A DNA stretch of 64,000 nt from Streptomyces pinistramenti (GCF_020564935.1 NZ_JAJCXB010000023.1:41813-105812); one strand, 5' to 3'. Shown: positions 1-8,346, numbered from the stretch's first letter. Numbers and translations are program-made. Notes: generated by a model from the letters alone, not told the origin.

Positions 1-206
1 CGGACTCGCCGGGCCAGGCCGCGACGCCGGACGTGACGGCCGCCGCCCTCTGGTCCAACCTGCACGGCATCGCGCAGCTGTGGGTGTGGGGCAGCCTGCA
101 GCTCGCCCTCGACGTCCGGCCGGAAGGCGGAGCACCTGACAGCGATCAGCTCGACCGGCTCGTCGCGGCGGCGCTCCACGCTCACCTCGGGCCGGTGGCC
201 TCGTGA
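1..206 (+). CDS. TetR/AcrR-family regulator, C-terminal fragment
   Basis: The gene enters from the left edge; the reading frame begins at position 3 and ends with TGA at 204-206. About 67 residues are visible. The stretch reading LWSNLHGIAQLWVWGSLQL, followed by an acidic helix, is the typical last part of the ligand-binding domain of TetR regulators; the DNA-binding domain lies outside the window. The stop overlaps the GTG start of the MFS exporter by four bases (GTGA), so the two are translationally coupled, and the regulator probably controls the exporter. Family assignment rests only on this C-terminal pattern. Confidence 0.7.
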   Translation, partial: DSPGQAATPDVTAAALWSNLHGIAQLWVWGSLQLALDVRPEGGAPDSDQLDRLVAAALHAHLGPVAS

Positions 207-1860
207 CCGCGGCCGTACGGCCGCACCTGGTGCTCCTGGTCAGCGTGGCGGGCGCGATGCTCGTCGCGCTGGACGGCACGGTCCTGCTCGTGGCGCAGCC
301 CAGCCTGCAACGCGATCTCGGCGCGAGCGTGGCGCAGGTCCAGTGGACGAGTACGGGCTACCTGCTCGCGGTGGCGGCGCTGCTCGTCTTCGCCGGGCGT
401 CTCGGCGACCGGTACGGACTCACACGGCTGCTGTTCATCGGCGTGCTCGGCTTCGGGGCCGCCTCGGGCGGCATCGCGCTCGCACCCTCGGTCGGCTGGG
501 TGATCGGCCTGCGCACCGCACAGGGTGTGTTCGGCGCGCTCCTGCAACCGGCGACGCTCGCGCTGCTGAGACTGGCGTACCCGGCGGACCGGCTCGGTAC
601 TCCGGTGGCCATCCGTACCAGCGCGATCGGGGTTGCCGCGGCGATCGGTCCGGTCCTCGGGGCGTCCTCGTCGCGAGTCTTGGCTGGCGTGCGGTGTTCG
701 TGGTCAACGTCCCCGTCGCGCTCGCCATCGCCGCCGTCACCTTCGCCGTTCGGGTGCCCGCGCCGGAACATACCGCGCCGCAGCGGCTCGGCCTCACGGG
801 CGCAGCGCTGCTCACGGCCACGCTCGCGGTCCTGGTCCACACCCTGGTCGGCATACCGGCGCACGGGTGGACCGCCGTGCCGACGCTGCTCGGGCTCCTG
901 GCCGTCGCGGGCCTCGCGGCGGTACTCGTCGTGCACGAACGCCGGACCGCCCACCCGATCGTGCCGCTCGTCGTGGCGCGCTCCGTACCGGTGACCGCAT
1001 CGATGGCGCTCCTGCTGGTCACGACCGGCGGGATGTTCGGCGCGCTGTTCGTCGCCACCTTCTTCCTCTTCTTCCTCCAGGACGTACTCCGGCTCGACCC
1101 GCTCGCCAGCGGTCTGCGGGTTCTCCCGCTGACCGCGCTCATGGTTCTCGGCGCGCCCGTCGCCGGCGGTGCGCCACGGCGGTACGGCCCACGCCGCACC
1201 GCGATCACCGGCACGCTTCTCGTCGTCCTCGGCACAGCCGGTCTTTCCCTGCTCGGCCCGACCAGCACCTGGCCGACCACCGGCGCCGCCTTCGCCGTGC
1301 TCGGTGCGGGGTTCGCCACCGTCATGGTGACCGCGACCGGAACCGTGGTCGGTGACGCGCCGCCCGGGTACGCCGGGGTCGTCGGCGGCCTCAAGCAGAC
1401 CGCCGTGAACATCGGCCCGACACTCGGCATCGCCGTCGCCGCCGGGATCACGCTGCGCCCGTCGGACGTCGGGACCTCGGCGACGGCCGCCACGGCAATG
1501 GGCTCCGCCCTGCCGGTCCTGGCCGGGCTCGCCGCACTCGGACTGCTGCCGGCGTCGTTGCTGCCCCGCGGCCGGCCCGTCGCCCGAGACGGACCGGCCG
1601 CGGGCCAACTCCCCGCCCGCCGGACTGAATTCCGCCTCAATCTCCCCCGTCGGGACCGGAGCCCAACGGATGACGACACACTCCACGTGATGCTCAACTA
1701 CGCACCACCCCGGCGCGCGGTCCGACGTCAGGCGTCCCCGTACGCCTCGCCGCCGAGGTCGAGCGCCGCCGTTCCGGAGGTGGCGTCGGCCAGCCAGGCG
1801 CGGAAGCCTTCGACATCGGCTTCCGGCAGGCCGACCTCGATGCGGACGTCGGCGCCGTAG
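203..1860 (+). pseudogene. DHA2-type MFS drug exporter interrupted by a frameshift
   Basis: The first 153 codons from GTG 203 encode a normal MFS N-terminus (LDGTVLLVAQPSLQRDL, the GRLGDRYG loop, GPVLG). At the GGGG run 659-662 the frame becomes nonsense, while the correct continuation (GVLVASLGWRAVFVVNVPVAL, then eight further membrane segments) resumes in the other frame. One G missing from a five-G run explains this. The product would normally be a proton-driven multidrug efflux protein of about 480 residues. After residue ~460 the tail (PARRTEFRLNL onward) is not MFS-like and runs about 130 bp into the convergent YigZ-family gene, so the natural stop may also have been lost. The preceding TetR gene is the likely repressor. 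A sequencing error at the homopolymer cannot be excluded. Confidence 0.82.
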
Positions 1861-2354
1861 CTGACCTCGCGCACGATCCGTCCCGTGGCCCGCAGGTCGT
1901 TCTCGACCTTGCCTGCACGCTGGTGGTCGACGGTGACCGTCGCCAGCCGGTAGCGCTGCCTGGTGACCGTGCCGAGGGTGTCGAGCGCCTCGCCGACGAC
2001 GCCTCCGTAGGCGCGGATCAGCCCGCCGGCGCCGAGCTTGACGCCGCCGAAGTAGCGCGTGACGACCGCGACGACGTAGCGCACCTCGCGGCGCACCAGC
2101 ATCTGCAGCATCGGCACACCCGCCGTGCCGCCCGGCTCTCCGTCGTCGCTGGCCTTCTGGATGCCGCCGTCGGCACCCAGCACGTAGGCGAAGCAGTGGT
2201 GGCGGGCGCCCGGGTGCTCCTTGCGGACACCTGCGATGAAGTCCTGGGCCTCGGCCTCGGTCGCGACGGGCGCGAGCGCGCAGAGGAAGCGGGACTTGTT
2301 GATCTCGATCTCGTGCACACCCGCGTGGGCGAGGGTCCGGTACTGCTCCTGCAT
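1728..2354 (-). CDS. YigZ / IMPACT (UPF0029) family protein
   Basis: 208 residues. The N-terminal UPF0029 domain has the family signatures INKSRFLC, GARHHCFAY, DDGEPGGTAG and VVTRYFGGVKLGAGGL (residues ~20-115); the C-terminal ~75 residues form the DUF1949-like ferredoxin fold. The family is conserved in bacteria and related to the translation regulator IMPACT, but its exact bacterial role is not settled. ATG at 2354 is chosen because a TAGGCT -10 box lies six bases upstream, giving a leaderless mRNA. The 3' end overlaps the reading-through tail of the frameshifted MFS gene. Confidence 0.9.
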   Translation of the reverse strand: MQEQYRTLAHAGVHEIEINKSRFLCALAPVATEAEAQDFIAGVRKEHPGARHHCFAYVLGADGGIQKASDDGEPGGTAGVPMLQMLVRREVRYVVAVVTRYFGGVKLGAGGLIRAYGGVVGEALDTLGTVTRQRYRLATVTVDHQRAGKVENDLRATGRIVREVSYGADVRIEVGLPEADVEGFRAWLADATSGTAALDLGGEAYGDA

Positions 2355-2360
2355 CGCACC

Positions 2361-2366
2361 AGCCTA
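2361..2366 (-). promoter_or_regulatory. -10 box of a leaderless promoter (YigZ-family gene)
   Basis: TAGGCT on the minus strand, six bases before ATG 2354. Transcription would begin at or next to the start codon. No Shine-Dalgarno sequence is visible. Confidence 0.5.
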
Positions 2367-2605
2367 TGCGGCCCGCCCGCGCGGCCCGGCACCGGCCGGT
2401 CCGATGCGCCCCAGGCCCGCGCCGCGCTGCGGGTGTCCGCCGTACGGGGGCTCCGCGCACGGCCAGGCGGCGTATCCCCGGGGCCCCTCCGGTGCGTCGG
2501 GCAGACGTGCGGGCCGACCGTGGGCACTGTGGCCGGGGCGACGGCCTCGTGGACGGGGCCCGGTCGCGTACCCAGGAACCGTACGGCGGGTTGGCGGAGG
2601 GCTTC

Positions 2606-3442
2606 ATGGACGACAGCACACAGACGACGGTGGCGGTAGGTGTTCCGGTGACGGGCCAGGAGATGCCCGATCCGCCCCCCGAGGTGATCGAGGCGGCCCG
2701 CAGCGCGCCGGACCACTGGCTGGCCATGGTGGATCTCACCTGGACCGGCGAGGGGCCGCCGCCGCGCTGGGCGCTGATCGGGCAGTGGCGCTCGGGCCCG
2801 ACCGGCGAGATCGAGGAGTGGCGGGACAACCCGGAGTACCGGCCGTCCCCGCAGATGCTGGACTGGGCGGACCCGACGGACCCGGTCGACCAGGCCGTGC
2901 AGCTGGCCGCGACCGGGTACGGCCCGGCGCAGGACGTGCCGGACGCGCTCGCGCGCGCGGAGGTCGCGGTCCTGGTCAGCGCGACCGGCAGCCCGCTGGC
3001 CGCGGCGTCGCCCGAGGGCACTCCGGTGGTGCCCGTCTACACGTCGGACAGCCACCTGGAGGCTGTGGGGCGACTGCTCTACGACCGGCGCCCGGTGGCG
3101 GAACTCGTCGGGCAACTGCCGCCCGGCCATGCGATGTACCTGAACCCGACGGGGCCGGTCAGCATGCTGGTGGACATGGAGGAGCTGCAGGCCGCCCTGT
3201 CGGCATCCGGCGCGGGGGCGGCGGGTGAGGGCGACGCACCGGCCGACGGCTTCGCCCTGGTGGACGGGCCGGCGGCGCCCCGGCGTCCGGGTACGGCGGC
3301 GGGCGGTGCGGAGCCGGTGGGCGCGCATCCCGAGGACGGTCCCGAGGGCCCGGCCGGCGGCCTGCCGATCGGCAAGCCCGCCCGTACGGCGGCCGTCGGC
3401 GCCGGTATGGCGAGCAGCGGCGCCAGGGGCAGCACCGGCTGA
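2606..3442 (+). CDS. SseB-domain protein (type VII secretion-associated family)
   Basis: 278 residues from ATG 2606, which has GGAGG seven bases upstream; the frame stays open further upstream but that part has non-coding composition. Residues ~20-130 are a conserved Streptomyces segment (PDHWLAMVDLTWTGEGPPP). Residues ~100-190 match the SseB N-terminal domain (LARAEVAVLVSATGSPL, TPVVPVYTSDSHLEAVG, LNPTGPVSMLVDMEEL). The last ~75 residues are Gly/Ala/Pro-rich and probably disordered. Proteins of this build are often labelled type VII secretion-associated, but no ESX gene is present here, so the role is inferred only from the family. A strong hairpin follows 20 bases after the stop. Confidence 0.72.
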   Translation: MDDSTQTTVAVGVPVTGQEMPDPPPEVIEAARSAPDHWLAMVDLTWTGEGPPPRWALIGQWRSGPTGEIEEWRDNPEYRPSPQMLDWADPTDPVDQAVQLAATGYGPAQDVPDALARAEVAVLVSATGSPLAAASPEGTPVVPVYTSDSHLEAVGRLLYDRRPVAELVGQLPPGHAMYLNPTGPVSMLVDMEELQAALSASGAGAAGEGDAPADGFALVDGPAAPRRPGTAAGGAEPVGAHPEDGPEGPAGGLPIGKPARTAAVGAGMASSGARGSTG

Positions 3443-3461
3443 CGTTCCGGCACATGATCCC

Positions 3462-3491
3462 GCCCCGCCCGTCTTCCCCTTCGGGCGGGGC
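3462..3491 (+). terminator. Rho-independent-like hairpin
   Basis: Perfect 10-bp stem GCCCCGCCCG / CGGGCGGGGC with a 10-base pyrimidine-rich loop, 20 bases after the stop of the SseB-domain gene. There is no long T tract, as is usual in Streptomyces. Confidence 0.65.
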
Positions 3492-3650
3492 GTTCCGCTG
3501 CCCGGGGTCTTCGTGGGGGAACCGGGTGGCTGCACGGGGGGGTGAAGGCGGCGGGACGAAGCGGCCGGGGAAATGCGGCCGGAGCGGGAATCCTTGCGCG
3601 AGGCCGTCCGTTTTGCGGACAGGACTCTTTCCTTCCACAGGAGGCAGCGC

Positions 3651-4058
3651 GTGTACGGCGATCCCGCAACGATCCGCAGCATGCTCACCGGGCTGGGTGA
3701 CACCTGGGCCGTCGTGGGCCTGTCGTCGAACCGGCAGCGGGCCGCGTACGGCGTCGCGGAGGTCCTGCAGCGCTACGGCAAGCGGATCGTGCCGGTGCAC
3801 CCGAAGGCCGAGACGGTGCACGGTGAGAAGGGGTACGCGTCGCTGTCGGAGATACCGTTCCCGGTCGATGTGGTCGATGTGTTCGTCAACGGCGGGCTGG
3901 CCGGTGCCGTCGCCGACGAAGCCGTCGCGGCCGGCGCGCGGGGCGTGTGGTTCCAGCTCGGTGTGGTCGACGAAGCGGCCTGGGAACGGGTGCGCGACGC
4001 GGGGCTCGACATGGTGATGGACCGCTGCCCGGCGATCGAGATACCCCGGCTGCGGTGA
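3651..4058 (+). CDS. CoA-binding domain protein (YccU/YneT type)
   Basis: 135 residues starting at GTG 3651, preceded by ACAGGAGG at 3638-3645; a longer in-frame ATG at 3573 has no ribosome site and adds non-homologous sequence. The Rossmann-like fold shows WAVVGLSSNRQRAAYGV near the N-terminus, the KRIVPVHP strand, and the closing MDRCPAIEIPRL typical of CoA-binding family proteins. The domain resembles the nucleotide-binding part of succinyl-CoA synthetase alpha, but stand-alone proteins have no defined reaction. The gene is convergent with the P-loop gene downstream, 11 bases away. Confidence 0.88.
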   Translation: MYGDPATIRSMLTGLGDTWAVVGLSSNRQRAAYGVAEVLQRYGKRIVPVHPKAETVHGEKGYASLSEIPFPVDVVDVFVNGGLAGAVADEAVAAGARGVWFQLGVVDEAAWERVRDAGLDMVMDRCPAIEIPRLR

Positions 4059-4069
4059 GCGGGCGCCGC

Positions 4070-4663
4070 TCAGCCGATGGCCTGCCGGGTACGGGCGGTG
4101 AGGGTGTGCCACGGGCGGGAGGCGACCACGGGCAGGGAGTGCAGGCCGGCCTGGTGGCTGAGCCAGTGTGAGAACTGCGCGCTGACCTGCGCCCGGTGCG
4201 TCTGCGCGGCGAGGTCAGGTTCCCTGGATGCGTAGTTGGCGGTGATCTGCCCGGGGTCCGCTTCGTGCAGGAACACCGCCCGGACGCGGCGGCCGGACGC
4301 CAGACCCTCGCGGACGGCTCGGGTGGCGGCGGCCGGGGTGAGGTAGTCGCCCTCGATCACGGCGGGTACGTCGACGGTCAGGCGGTTGCGCACCACGCCG
4401 AGCGCCGCGGGTTCCAGGGCTCGTGCGGTGGCGATCTGGTGGGCCAGTACCTGCGCCGTGGGGAGGGCCGGGGCGGCGACATGGTCGAAGTGGTGGAGAT
4501 CCGGGTGCTGTTCGGCGGTGGTGATCGCCTGTACGGCGCTGACCACGTCATCGAACTCGACGACGAAACCCTGTGACTCCTCGGCGAGTTGGGCGGCGAG
4601 ACGGCTCTTTCCGATGCCGGACGCCCCGCCGAGCAGCACGATGTCCCACGAGGTTCCTGTCAC
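4070..4663 (-). CDS. P-loop ATPase, 2-phosphoglycerate-kinase-like
   Basis: 197 residues from GTG 4663. The Walker A motif is GGASGIGKS at residues ~12-20 and an Asp-containing strand VVEFDDV follows. Later segments include VIEGDYLTP, AVFLHEADP and a closing ASRPWHTL, a layout seen in small-molecule kinases annotated as AAA or 2-phosphoglycerate-kinase-like. The substrate is unknown. There is no Shine-Dalgarno, but TACCGT lies six bases before the GTG, which fits a leaderless transcript. It is divergent from the GNAT gene, with both promoters inside 4664-4831. Confidence 0.75.
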   Translation of the reverse strand: MTGTSWDIVLLGGASGIGKSRLAAQLAEESQGFVVEFDDVVSAVQAITTAEQHPDLHHFDHVAAPALPTAQVLAHQIATARALEPAALGVVRNRLTVDVPAVIEGDYLTPAAATRAVREGLASGRRVRAVFLHEADPGQITANYASREPDLAAQTHRAQVSAQFSHWLSHQAGLHSLPVVASRPWHTLTARTRQAIG

Positions 4664-4669
4664 GGCGTG

Positions 4670-4675
4670 ACGGTA
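4670..4675 (-). promoter_or_regulatory. -10 box of a leaderless promoter (P-loop ATPase)
   Basis: TACCGT on the minus strand, six bases before GTG 4663. Confidence 0.45.
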
Positions 4676-4819
4676 TCGCGCGGGGCCCGCCCCGTGCCCG
4701 GCGGTTTTCGCCGCGGCCGGTCGGGGCGGCCGGGGCCTCGCCAAGGCGCGGCCGGGCCCGAGGTTTCGGCGGCTGTCCGGCCCGTGAGATATCCCGTTCG
4801 GGCCTGGCGGCCGCTGCGC

Positions 4820-4825
4820 TAGCGT
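4820..4825 (+). promoter_or_regulatory. -10 box of a leaderless promoter (GNAT gene)
   Basis: TAGCGT six bases before ATG 4832. No ribosome-binding sequence lies between. Confidence 0.5.
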
Positions 4826-4831
4826 CCCGGC

Positions 4832-5329
4832 ATGACCACGCCACGCCACGCCGTCCCCGAAGACGCCGCCGAACTGGTCCGGTTGCGCCGCCTGATGTTC
4901 GCCGCGATGACCGGCCGCGACGCCCCCGGGGCGTGGGAGCGGCACGCCGAGGAGGTGGCGCGCCGGCAACTCGCGGATCCGCAGGGGCCGCTCGTCGCGT
5001 TCGTGGTGGACGGCGCCGCCGAAAACGGTGCGCCGCGCCTGGCGGCCTGCGCGGTGGGCACGGTCGAGCAGCGGCTGCCTGCGCCCGGTCACCCCTCGGG
5101 CCTGTTCGCCTTCGTCTTCAACGTCTGTACGGACGTCGGCCACCGGGGGCTGGGCTACGCGCGGGCGACGACGGAGGCGCTGCTGGGGCGGTTCACCGAG
5201 CTGGGTGTGAGCCGGGTCGACCTGCATGCCACGGAAGGCGCCGAACCGCTGTACCGCAGCCTGGGATTCGCCGAGCACTCCACCGCGCTGTCCCTGGACC
5301 TGCGATCCCGACCGTCGGACGCCGGATAG
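4832..5329 (+). CDS. GNAT-family N-acetyltransferase
   Basis: 165 residues. The acetyl-CoA-binding loop is seen as VCTDVGHRGLGYAR (motif A, Q/R-x-x-G-x-G/A form) at residues ~99-112, and the C-terminal motif as LYRSLGFAEHS. The N-terminal helices contain ELVRLRRLMFAAMTG, a pattern found in many Streptomyces GNAT proteins of unknown substrate. It is likely a cytoplasmic small-molecule acetyltransferase. The mRNA is probably leaderless (TAGCGT-N6-ATG). It converges on the YbaK gene across a strong hairpin. Confidence 0.85.
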   Translation: MTTPRHAVPEDAAELVRLRRLMFAAMTGRDAPGAWERHAEEVARRQLADPQGPLVAFVVDGAAENGAPRLAACAVGTVEQRLPAPGHPSGLFAFVFNVCTDVGHRGLGYARATTEALLGRFTELGVSRVDLHATEGAEPLYRSLGFAEHSTALSLDLRSRPSDAG

Positions 5330-5346
5330 CGGGCGGGGCGGTCCTT

Positions 5347-5399
5347 ACGACCTGGGGAGCAATAGCCCTTCTCCCGAGGACCATTGTTCCCCAGGTCGT
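5347..5399. terminator. Bidirectional terminator between convergent genes
   Basis: A 17-bp inverted repeat, left arm ACGACCTGGGGAGCAAT (5347-5363) and right arm ATTGTTCCCCAGGTCGT (5383-5399), with one G-U pair and a 19-base loop. It lies between the GNAT and YbaK stops. The arm is unusually AT-containing for this genome. Confidence 0.7.
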
Positions 5400-5407
5400 T
5401 AGCCAGG

Positions 5408-5965
5408 TCAGGCCACGCCCAGCCCGTCGATGACCGTGGCGTTGGGGAGTTCGGCCAGCGCCTTGCCCGGCGCGATGATCTTGCCGCGTCGCCGGCCGCT
5501 GCCGATCAGCGCGTACGGGATGTCCGCGACGGCGGCGTCCACCAGCACCGGCCAGCTGCCGGGCAGGCCGATCGGGGTGATGCCGCCGTATTCCATGCCG
5601 CTGTCGCCGACCGCGGTGTCCATCGGCGCGAACGACGCCTTGCGGGAGCCGAGTTGGCGGCGCACCACGCCGTTGACGTCGGCCCGGGTGTGCGACAGGA
5701 CGAGGCAGGCGGCCAGGGTGACCTCGCCGCCGCGCTTGCCCGCCACCACCACGCAGTTCGCCGACTGCTCCAGCAGCCAGGCGCCGTAGTGCTCGACGAG
5801 CAGCGCGGTGTCCGCGATGGCCGGGTCGGTGTCGACGTAGCGGATCTCCTCGACCGGTACGGAGCCGCGCCAGTCGCGGAGGGCGGCGGCTACGGGCTCG
5901 GGCAGCAGGTCCAGGCAGTCGATCGCGGGCCGGACATCGTCGAAGGCATCCATGGGCACGGGCAT
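5408..5965 (-). CDS. YbaK/prolyl-tRNA synthetase-associated domain protein
   Basis: 185 residues. A single YbaK-type fold covers residues ~45-180, with CVVVAGKRGGEVTLAACLVLSHTR, the substrate-pocket segment EYGGITPIGLPGSWPVLVD and the closing IGSGRRRGKI. The family hydrolyses misacylated tRNA in trans; the specific amino acid cannot be read from sequence. TAGCTT six bases before ATG 5965 indicates a leaderless message. Confidence 0.88.
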   Translation of the reverse strand: MPVPMDAFDDVRPAIDCLDLLPEPVAAALRDWRGSVPVEEIRYVDTDPAIADTALLVEHYGAWLLEQSANCVVVAGKRGGEVTLAACLVLSHTRADVNGVVRRQLGSRKASFAPMDTAVGDSGMEYGGITPIGLPGSWPVLVDAAVADIPYALIGSGRRRGKIIAPGKALAELPNATVIDGLGVA

Positions 5966-5971
5966 GGCGCC

Positions 5972-5977
5972 AAGCTA
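5972..5977 (-). promoter_or_regulatory. -10 box of a leaderless promoter (YbaK gene)
   Basis: TAGCTT on the minus strand, six bases before ATG 5965. Confidence 0.5.
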
Positions 5978-6038
5978 ACAGGCACGGCCGGCCGGGTCGG
6001 GGCGCGTCTCAGGGGGCGAGAAGACCGGCGGCCTGCGG

Positions 6039-6611
6039 TCAGCGGCCGGGTGGGACGAGTACCGACATGGTCATCTCGACCGGTTCGGTGCCGTCGTTGC
6101 GGTAGCCGTGCGCGGCCTTCGCCTCGAAGGTCGCCGATGCGCCCGCGGGGACCGCGTGATCGGTGCCGTCGACGGTGAGGGTGAGGGTTCCGGTGCGGAC
6201 GTGGAGCAGTTCGACGGTGCCGGGCGGGTGCGGGTCCGACTGGCTGCTGTCGCCCGGCATCAGCAGCCAGTCCCAGAGCTCGTAGGGCCCTGGCGCCTCG
6301 GCGCCGACCAGCAGCAAGGTGTGGCTGCCGGCCTCGGTCGACCACATGCGGACGGCTTCGCCGGGGGCCACCAGCCGTACCTGCGGGCCCTGTTCGTGGT
6401 CGAGGAGGGTGGTGATGCTGATGCCGAGGGCATCGGCGATCTTGACGGTGGTGCCCACGCTCGGGTTCGTACGGGCCTGTTCGATCTGGATGATCATGCC
6501 GCGGCTGACTCCGGCGCGGGCCGCCAGCGCGTCGAGGGTGTAGCCGCGCTCGGTGCGCCAGCGCTTGAGGTTGCGGGCGAGCGACTGCGTGAGCTGGTCG
6601 AGGTCCGTCAC
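6039..6611 (-). CDS. XRE-family regulator with C-terminal cupin
   Basis: 190 residues from GTG 6611. Residues 1-65 form the helix-turn-helix (LARNLKRWRTERGYTLDALA, then GVSRGMIIQIEQARTNPSV). Residues ~105-185 are a cupin barrel with GTVELLHVRTGTLTL and ATFEAKAAHGYRND, a likely sensor for a small ligand. Regulators of this build control adjacent export or catabolic genes. It is divergent from an EamA-type transporter and the 94-base spacer is AT-rich, so it probably regulates that exporter and itself. Confidence 0.9.
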   Translation of the reverse strand: MTDLDQLTQSLARNLKRWRTERGYTLDALAARAGVSRGMIIQIEQARTNPSVGTTVKIADALGISITTLLDHEQGPQVRLVAPGEAVRMWSTEAGSHTLLLVGAEAPGPYELWDWLLMPGDSSQSDPHPPGTVELLHVRTGTLTLTVDGTDHAVPAGASATFEAKAAHGYRNDGTEPVEMTMSVLVPPGR

Positions 6612-6705
6612 GGTCCGTCCAATATAGTGAATGACATAGTCCGTCTTACTGAACTACGGTGTGCTGCACTTCAGCGTCCAGCTCACTGTACTGCGAGGTT
6701 TCACC
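6612..6705. promoter_or_regulatory. Divergent promoter/operator region of XRE-cupin and EamA genes
   Basis: The spacer holds a locally AT-rich block around 6618-6655. On the minus strand TATATT lies nine bases before GTG 6611, which would give a very short leader. On the plus strand the elements TAGTGAAT, ATAGTCCG and ACTGAACTA form an imperfect repeated pattern that could be the regulator's binding site. No exact palindrome was found. Confidence 0.4.
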
Positions 6706-7575
6706 ATGACTGCGGTCTTCGCCCTGGCCACCAGCTTGCTGTGGGGGCTCGCCGACTTCGGCGGCGGACTGCTCACCCGACGCCTGCACGCACTGACCGT
6801 GGTGGTGGCCTCGCAGGCCCTGGCCGCCCTCGTGCTGGGCGCCGTCGTGCTCGCCACGGGCGGCTGGCAGGAGGCCGGCGGCTCGCTGTGGTTCGCGGTG
6901 GCCGCCGGTGTGGTGGGCCCGGCCGCCATGCTCTGCTTCTACCGCGCCCTGGCGCTCGGCCCGATGGGCGTGGTCTCCCCTCTCGGCTCGCTGGGCACCG
7001 TCGTCGTCCCGCTCGGCGTCGGCTTCGTCCTGGGCGAGCGGCCGGGACCGGTGCAGGCGGCGGGCATGGTGGTGGCCGTGGCGGGGATCATGCTGGCCGG
7101 CGGGCAGCGGATGGGCGGGGTGTCCGTGCCGCGCCGGACGATCGTGCTCACCCTGGTCTCGGCGTTCGGCTTCGGGACCGTGATGGCGCTGATCGCCGAG
7201 GCGTCAACGAACGTCACCGGCCTTTTCCTTGCCCTGTTCGTCCAGCGTCTGTGCAATGTCGCGGTCGGCGGCGCCGCCCTGTACGCGACGGTGCGGCGCG
7301 GTACGCCCGCGCTGCCCGACGACGGGCTGCCCGCGCTGCGGGGCGCGCTGCCTGCGCTCGCGTTCGTCGGTATCGCCGATGTCGCGGCCAACGGCACCTA
7401 CGCGCTCGCCGCGCAGCACGGCCCGGTCACCGTCGCCGCCGTACTCGCCTCGCTCTACCCCGTCGTCACCGCACTCGCCGCGCTCGGCATCCTCAAGGAG
7501 CGGCTGCGCGCGGTCCAGGCGGCCGGCGCCTCGCTGGCGCTGCTGGGCACGGTACTGCTGGCGTCGGCCGGCTGA
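6706..7575 (+). CDS. EamA-family (DMT) small-molecule exporter
   Basis: 289 residues from ATG 6706 (GAGG about ten bases upstream); an in-frame GTG at 6661 lies inside the regulatory spacer and is unlikely. Ten hydrophobic segments form two EamA repeats. The first ends near AGGQRMGG and the second near ILKERLRAVQAAGASLALLGTVLLA, the standard EamA ending. Glycine-rich SLLWGLADFGGGLLTRRL opens the first segment. It is a plasma-membrane exporter of unknown substrate, with control by the divergent XRE-cupin regulator likely. The stop lies six bases from the convergent acyltransferase stop. Confidence 0.9.
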   Translation: MTAVFALATSLLWGLADFGGGLLTRRLHALTVVVASQALAALVLGAVVLATGGWQEAGGSLWFAVAAGVVGPAAMLCFYRALALGPMGVVSPLGSLGTVVVPLGVGFVLGERPGPVQAAGMVVAVAGIMLAGGQRMGGVSVPRRTIVLTLVSAFGFGTVMALIAEASTNVTGLFLALFVQRLCNVAVGGAALYATVRRGTPALPDDGLPALRGALPALAFVGIADVAANGTYALAAQHGPVTVAAVLASLYPVVTALAALGILKERLRAVQAAGASLALLGTVLLASAG

Positions 7576-7581
7576 CCCGGC

Positions 7582-8334
7582 TCAGCCGGCGTCCGCCGCG
7601 GAGCGCTCCTCCGCCGACAGCGCCAACAGCTGCTCCGGCGTGACCCCTTCGGGGATCGGCACCGGCGCCGGGGTGCGCAGCGGCGGCTGCCAGCCGGCCC
7701 GCGGATCCCAGCGCCGTACGACCTTCGCGGGCGCCCCGGCCACCACCGCGTGGTCCGGCACCTCGCCGCGTACGACGGCGCCCGCCGCGACCACGACGTT
7801 CCGGCCGAGCCGGGCACCGGGCAGGATGACGGCTCCGGTGCCGATCCAGCTGCCGGGTCCGATCTCGACCGGATCGGTGCGCGGCCACTGCTTGCCGACC
7901 GGCACGTCCGGGTCGTCGTAACTGTGGTTGGTGGTGGTGAGGTAGACCCCGGGGCCGAAGAAGCAGTCATCGCCGATCGTCAGCCGGACATCGGCGATCA
8001 CATGGCTGCCGCGGCCGAGCACCACACCGTTGCCCAGGGTGAGGATCGGGTCGGGGCCGAGGTCGAGATCGGGCATCATGCCCGCGGTCAGCGTCACGTC
8101 CTGGGCGATGATGCAGTGGTCGCCGATCTCGATCCACGGGTCGCCGAACACCGTCCCCTGCGGGAACGCCAGCCGGGCCCCGGTGCCGATGCTGCGGAAG
8201 CGGTACGGGCCCGGCCGCTCGGCGGTCACGGCCGCGGCCTGCCGCACCCAGCGCGTGCCACGGTGGAGGAGGCGCGATACGGCCCGGCGCCGCCAGGCCA
8301 CGAGGGATGAGAACACGTTCTGGTTCGACGGCAC
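7582..8334 (-). CDS. Hexapeptide-repeat acyltransferase
   Basis: 250 residues from GTG 8334. Residues ~60-195 form a left-handed beta helix (IEIGDHCIIAQDVTLTAG, LTIGDDCFFGPGVYLTTTNH, VEIGPGSWIGTGAVILPGA, LGRNVVVAAGAVV), ending in the acetyltransferase signature VVAGAPAKVVR. The TTNHSYDDP segment supplies a catalytic-type His. The acceptor is unknown; sugar or antibiotic acetyltransferases share the fold. A longer in-frame start at 8397 is possible, but TACGGT six bases before GTG 8334 and the VPSNQNVFSSL start support the shorter form. Confidence 0.85.
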   Translation of the reverse strand: MPSNQNVFSSLVAWRRRAVSRLLHRGTRWVRQAAAVTAERPGPYRFRSIGTGARLAFPQGTVFGDPWIEIGDHCIIAQDVTLTAGMMPDLDLGPDPILTLGNGVVLGRGSHVIADVRLTIGDDCFFGPGVYLTTTNHSYDDPDVPVGKQWPRTDPVEIGPGSWIGTGAVILPGARLGRNVVVAAGAVVRGEVPDHAVVAGAPAKVVRRWDPRAGWQPPLRTPAPVPIPEGVTPEQLLALSAEERSAADAG

Positions 8335-8340
8335 CCGGAC

Positions 8341-8346
8341 ACCGTA
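8341..8346 (-). promoter_or_regulatory. -10 box of a leaderless promoter (acyltransferase)
   Basis: TACGGT on the minus strand, six bases before GTG 8334. It is the main argument for that start. Confidence 0.45.

Noticed and set aside
358..3021. Long minus-strand frames over the MFS and SseB-domain genes
   Set aside because: Composition shadows; no conserved motifs and they overlap well-supported genes.
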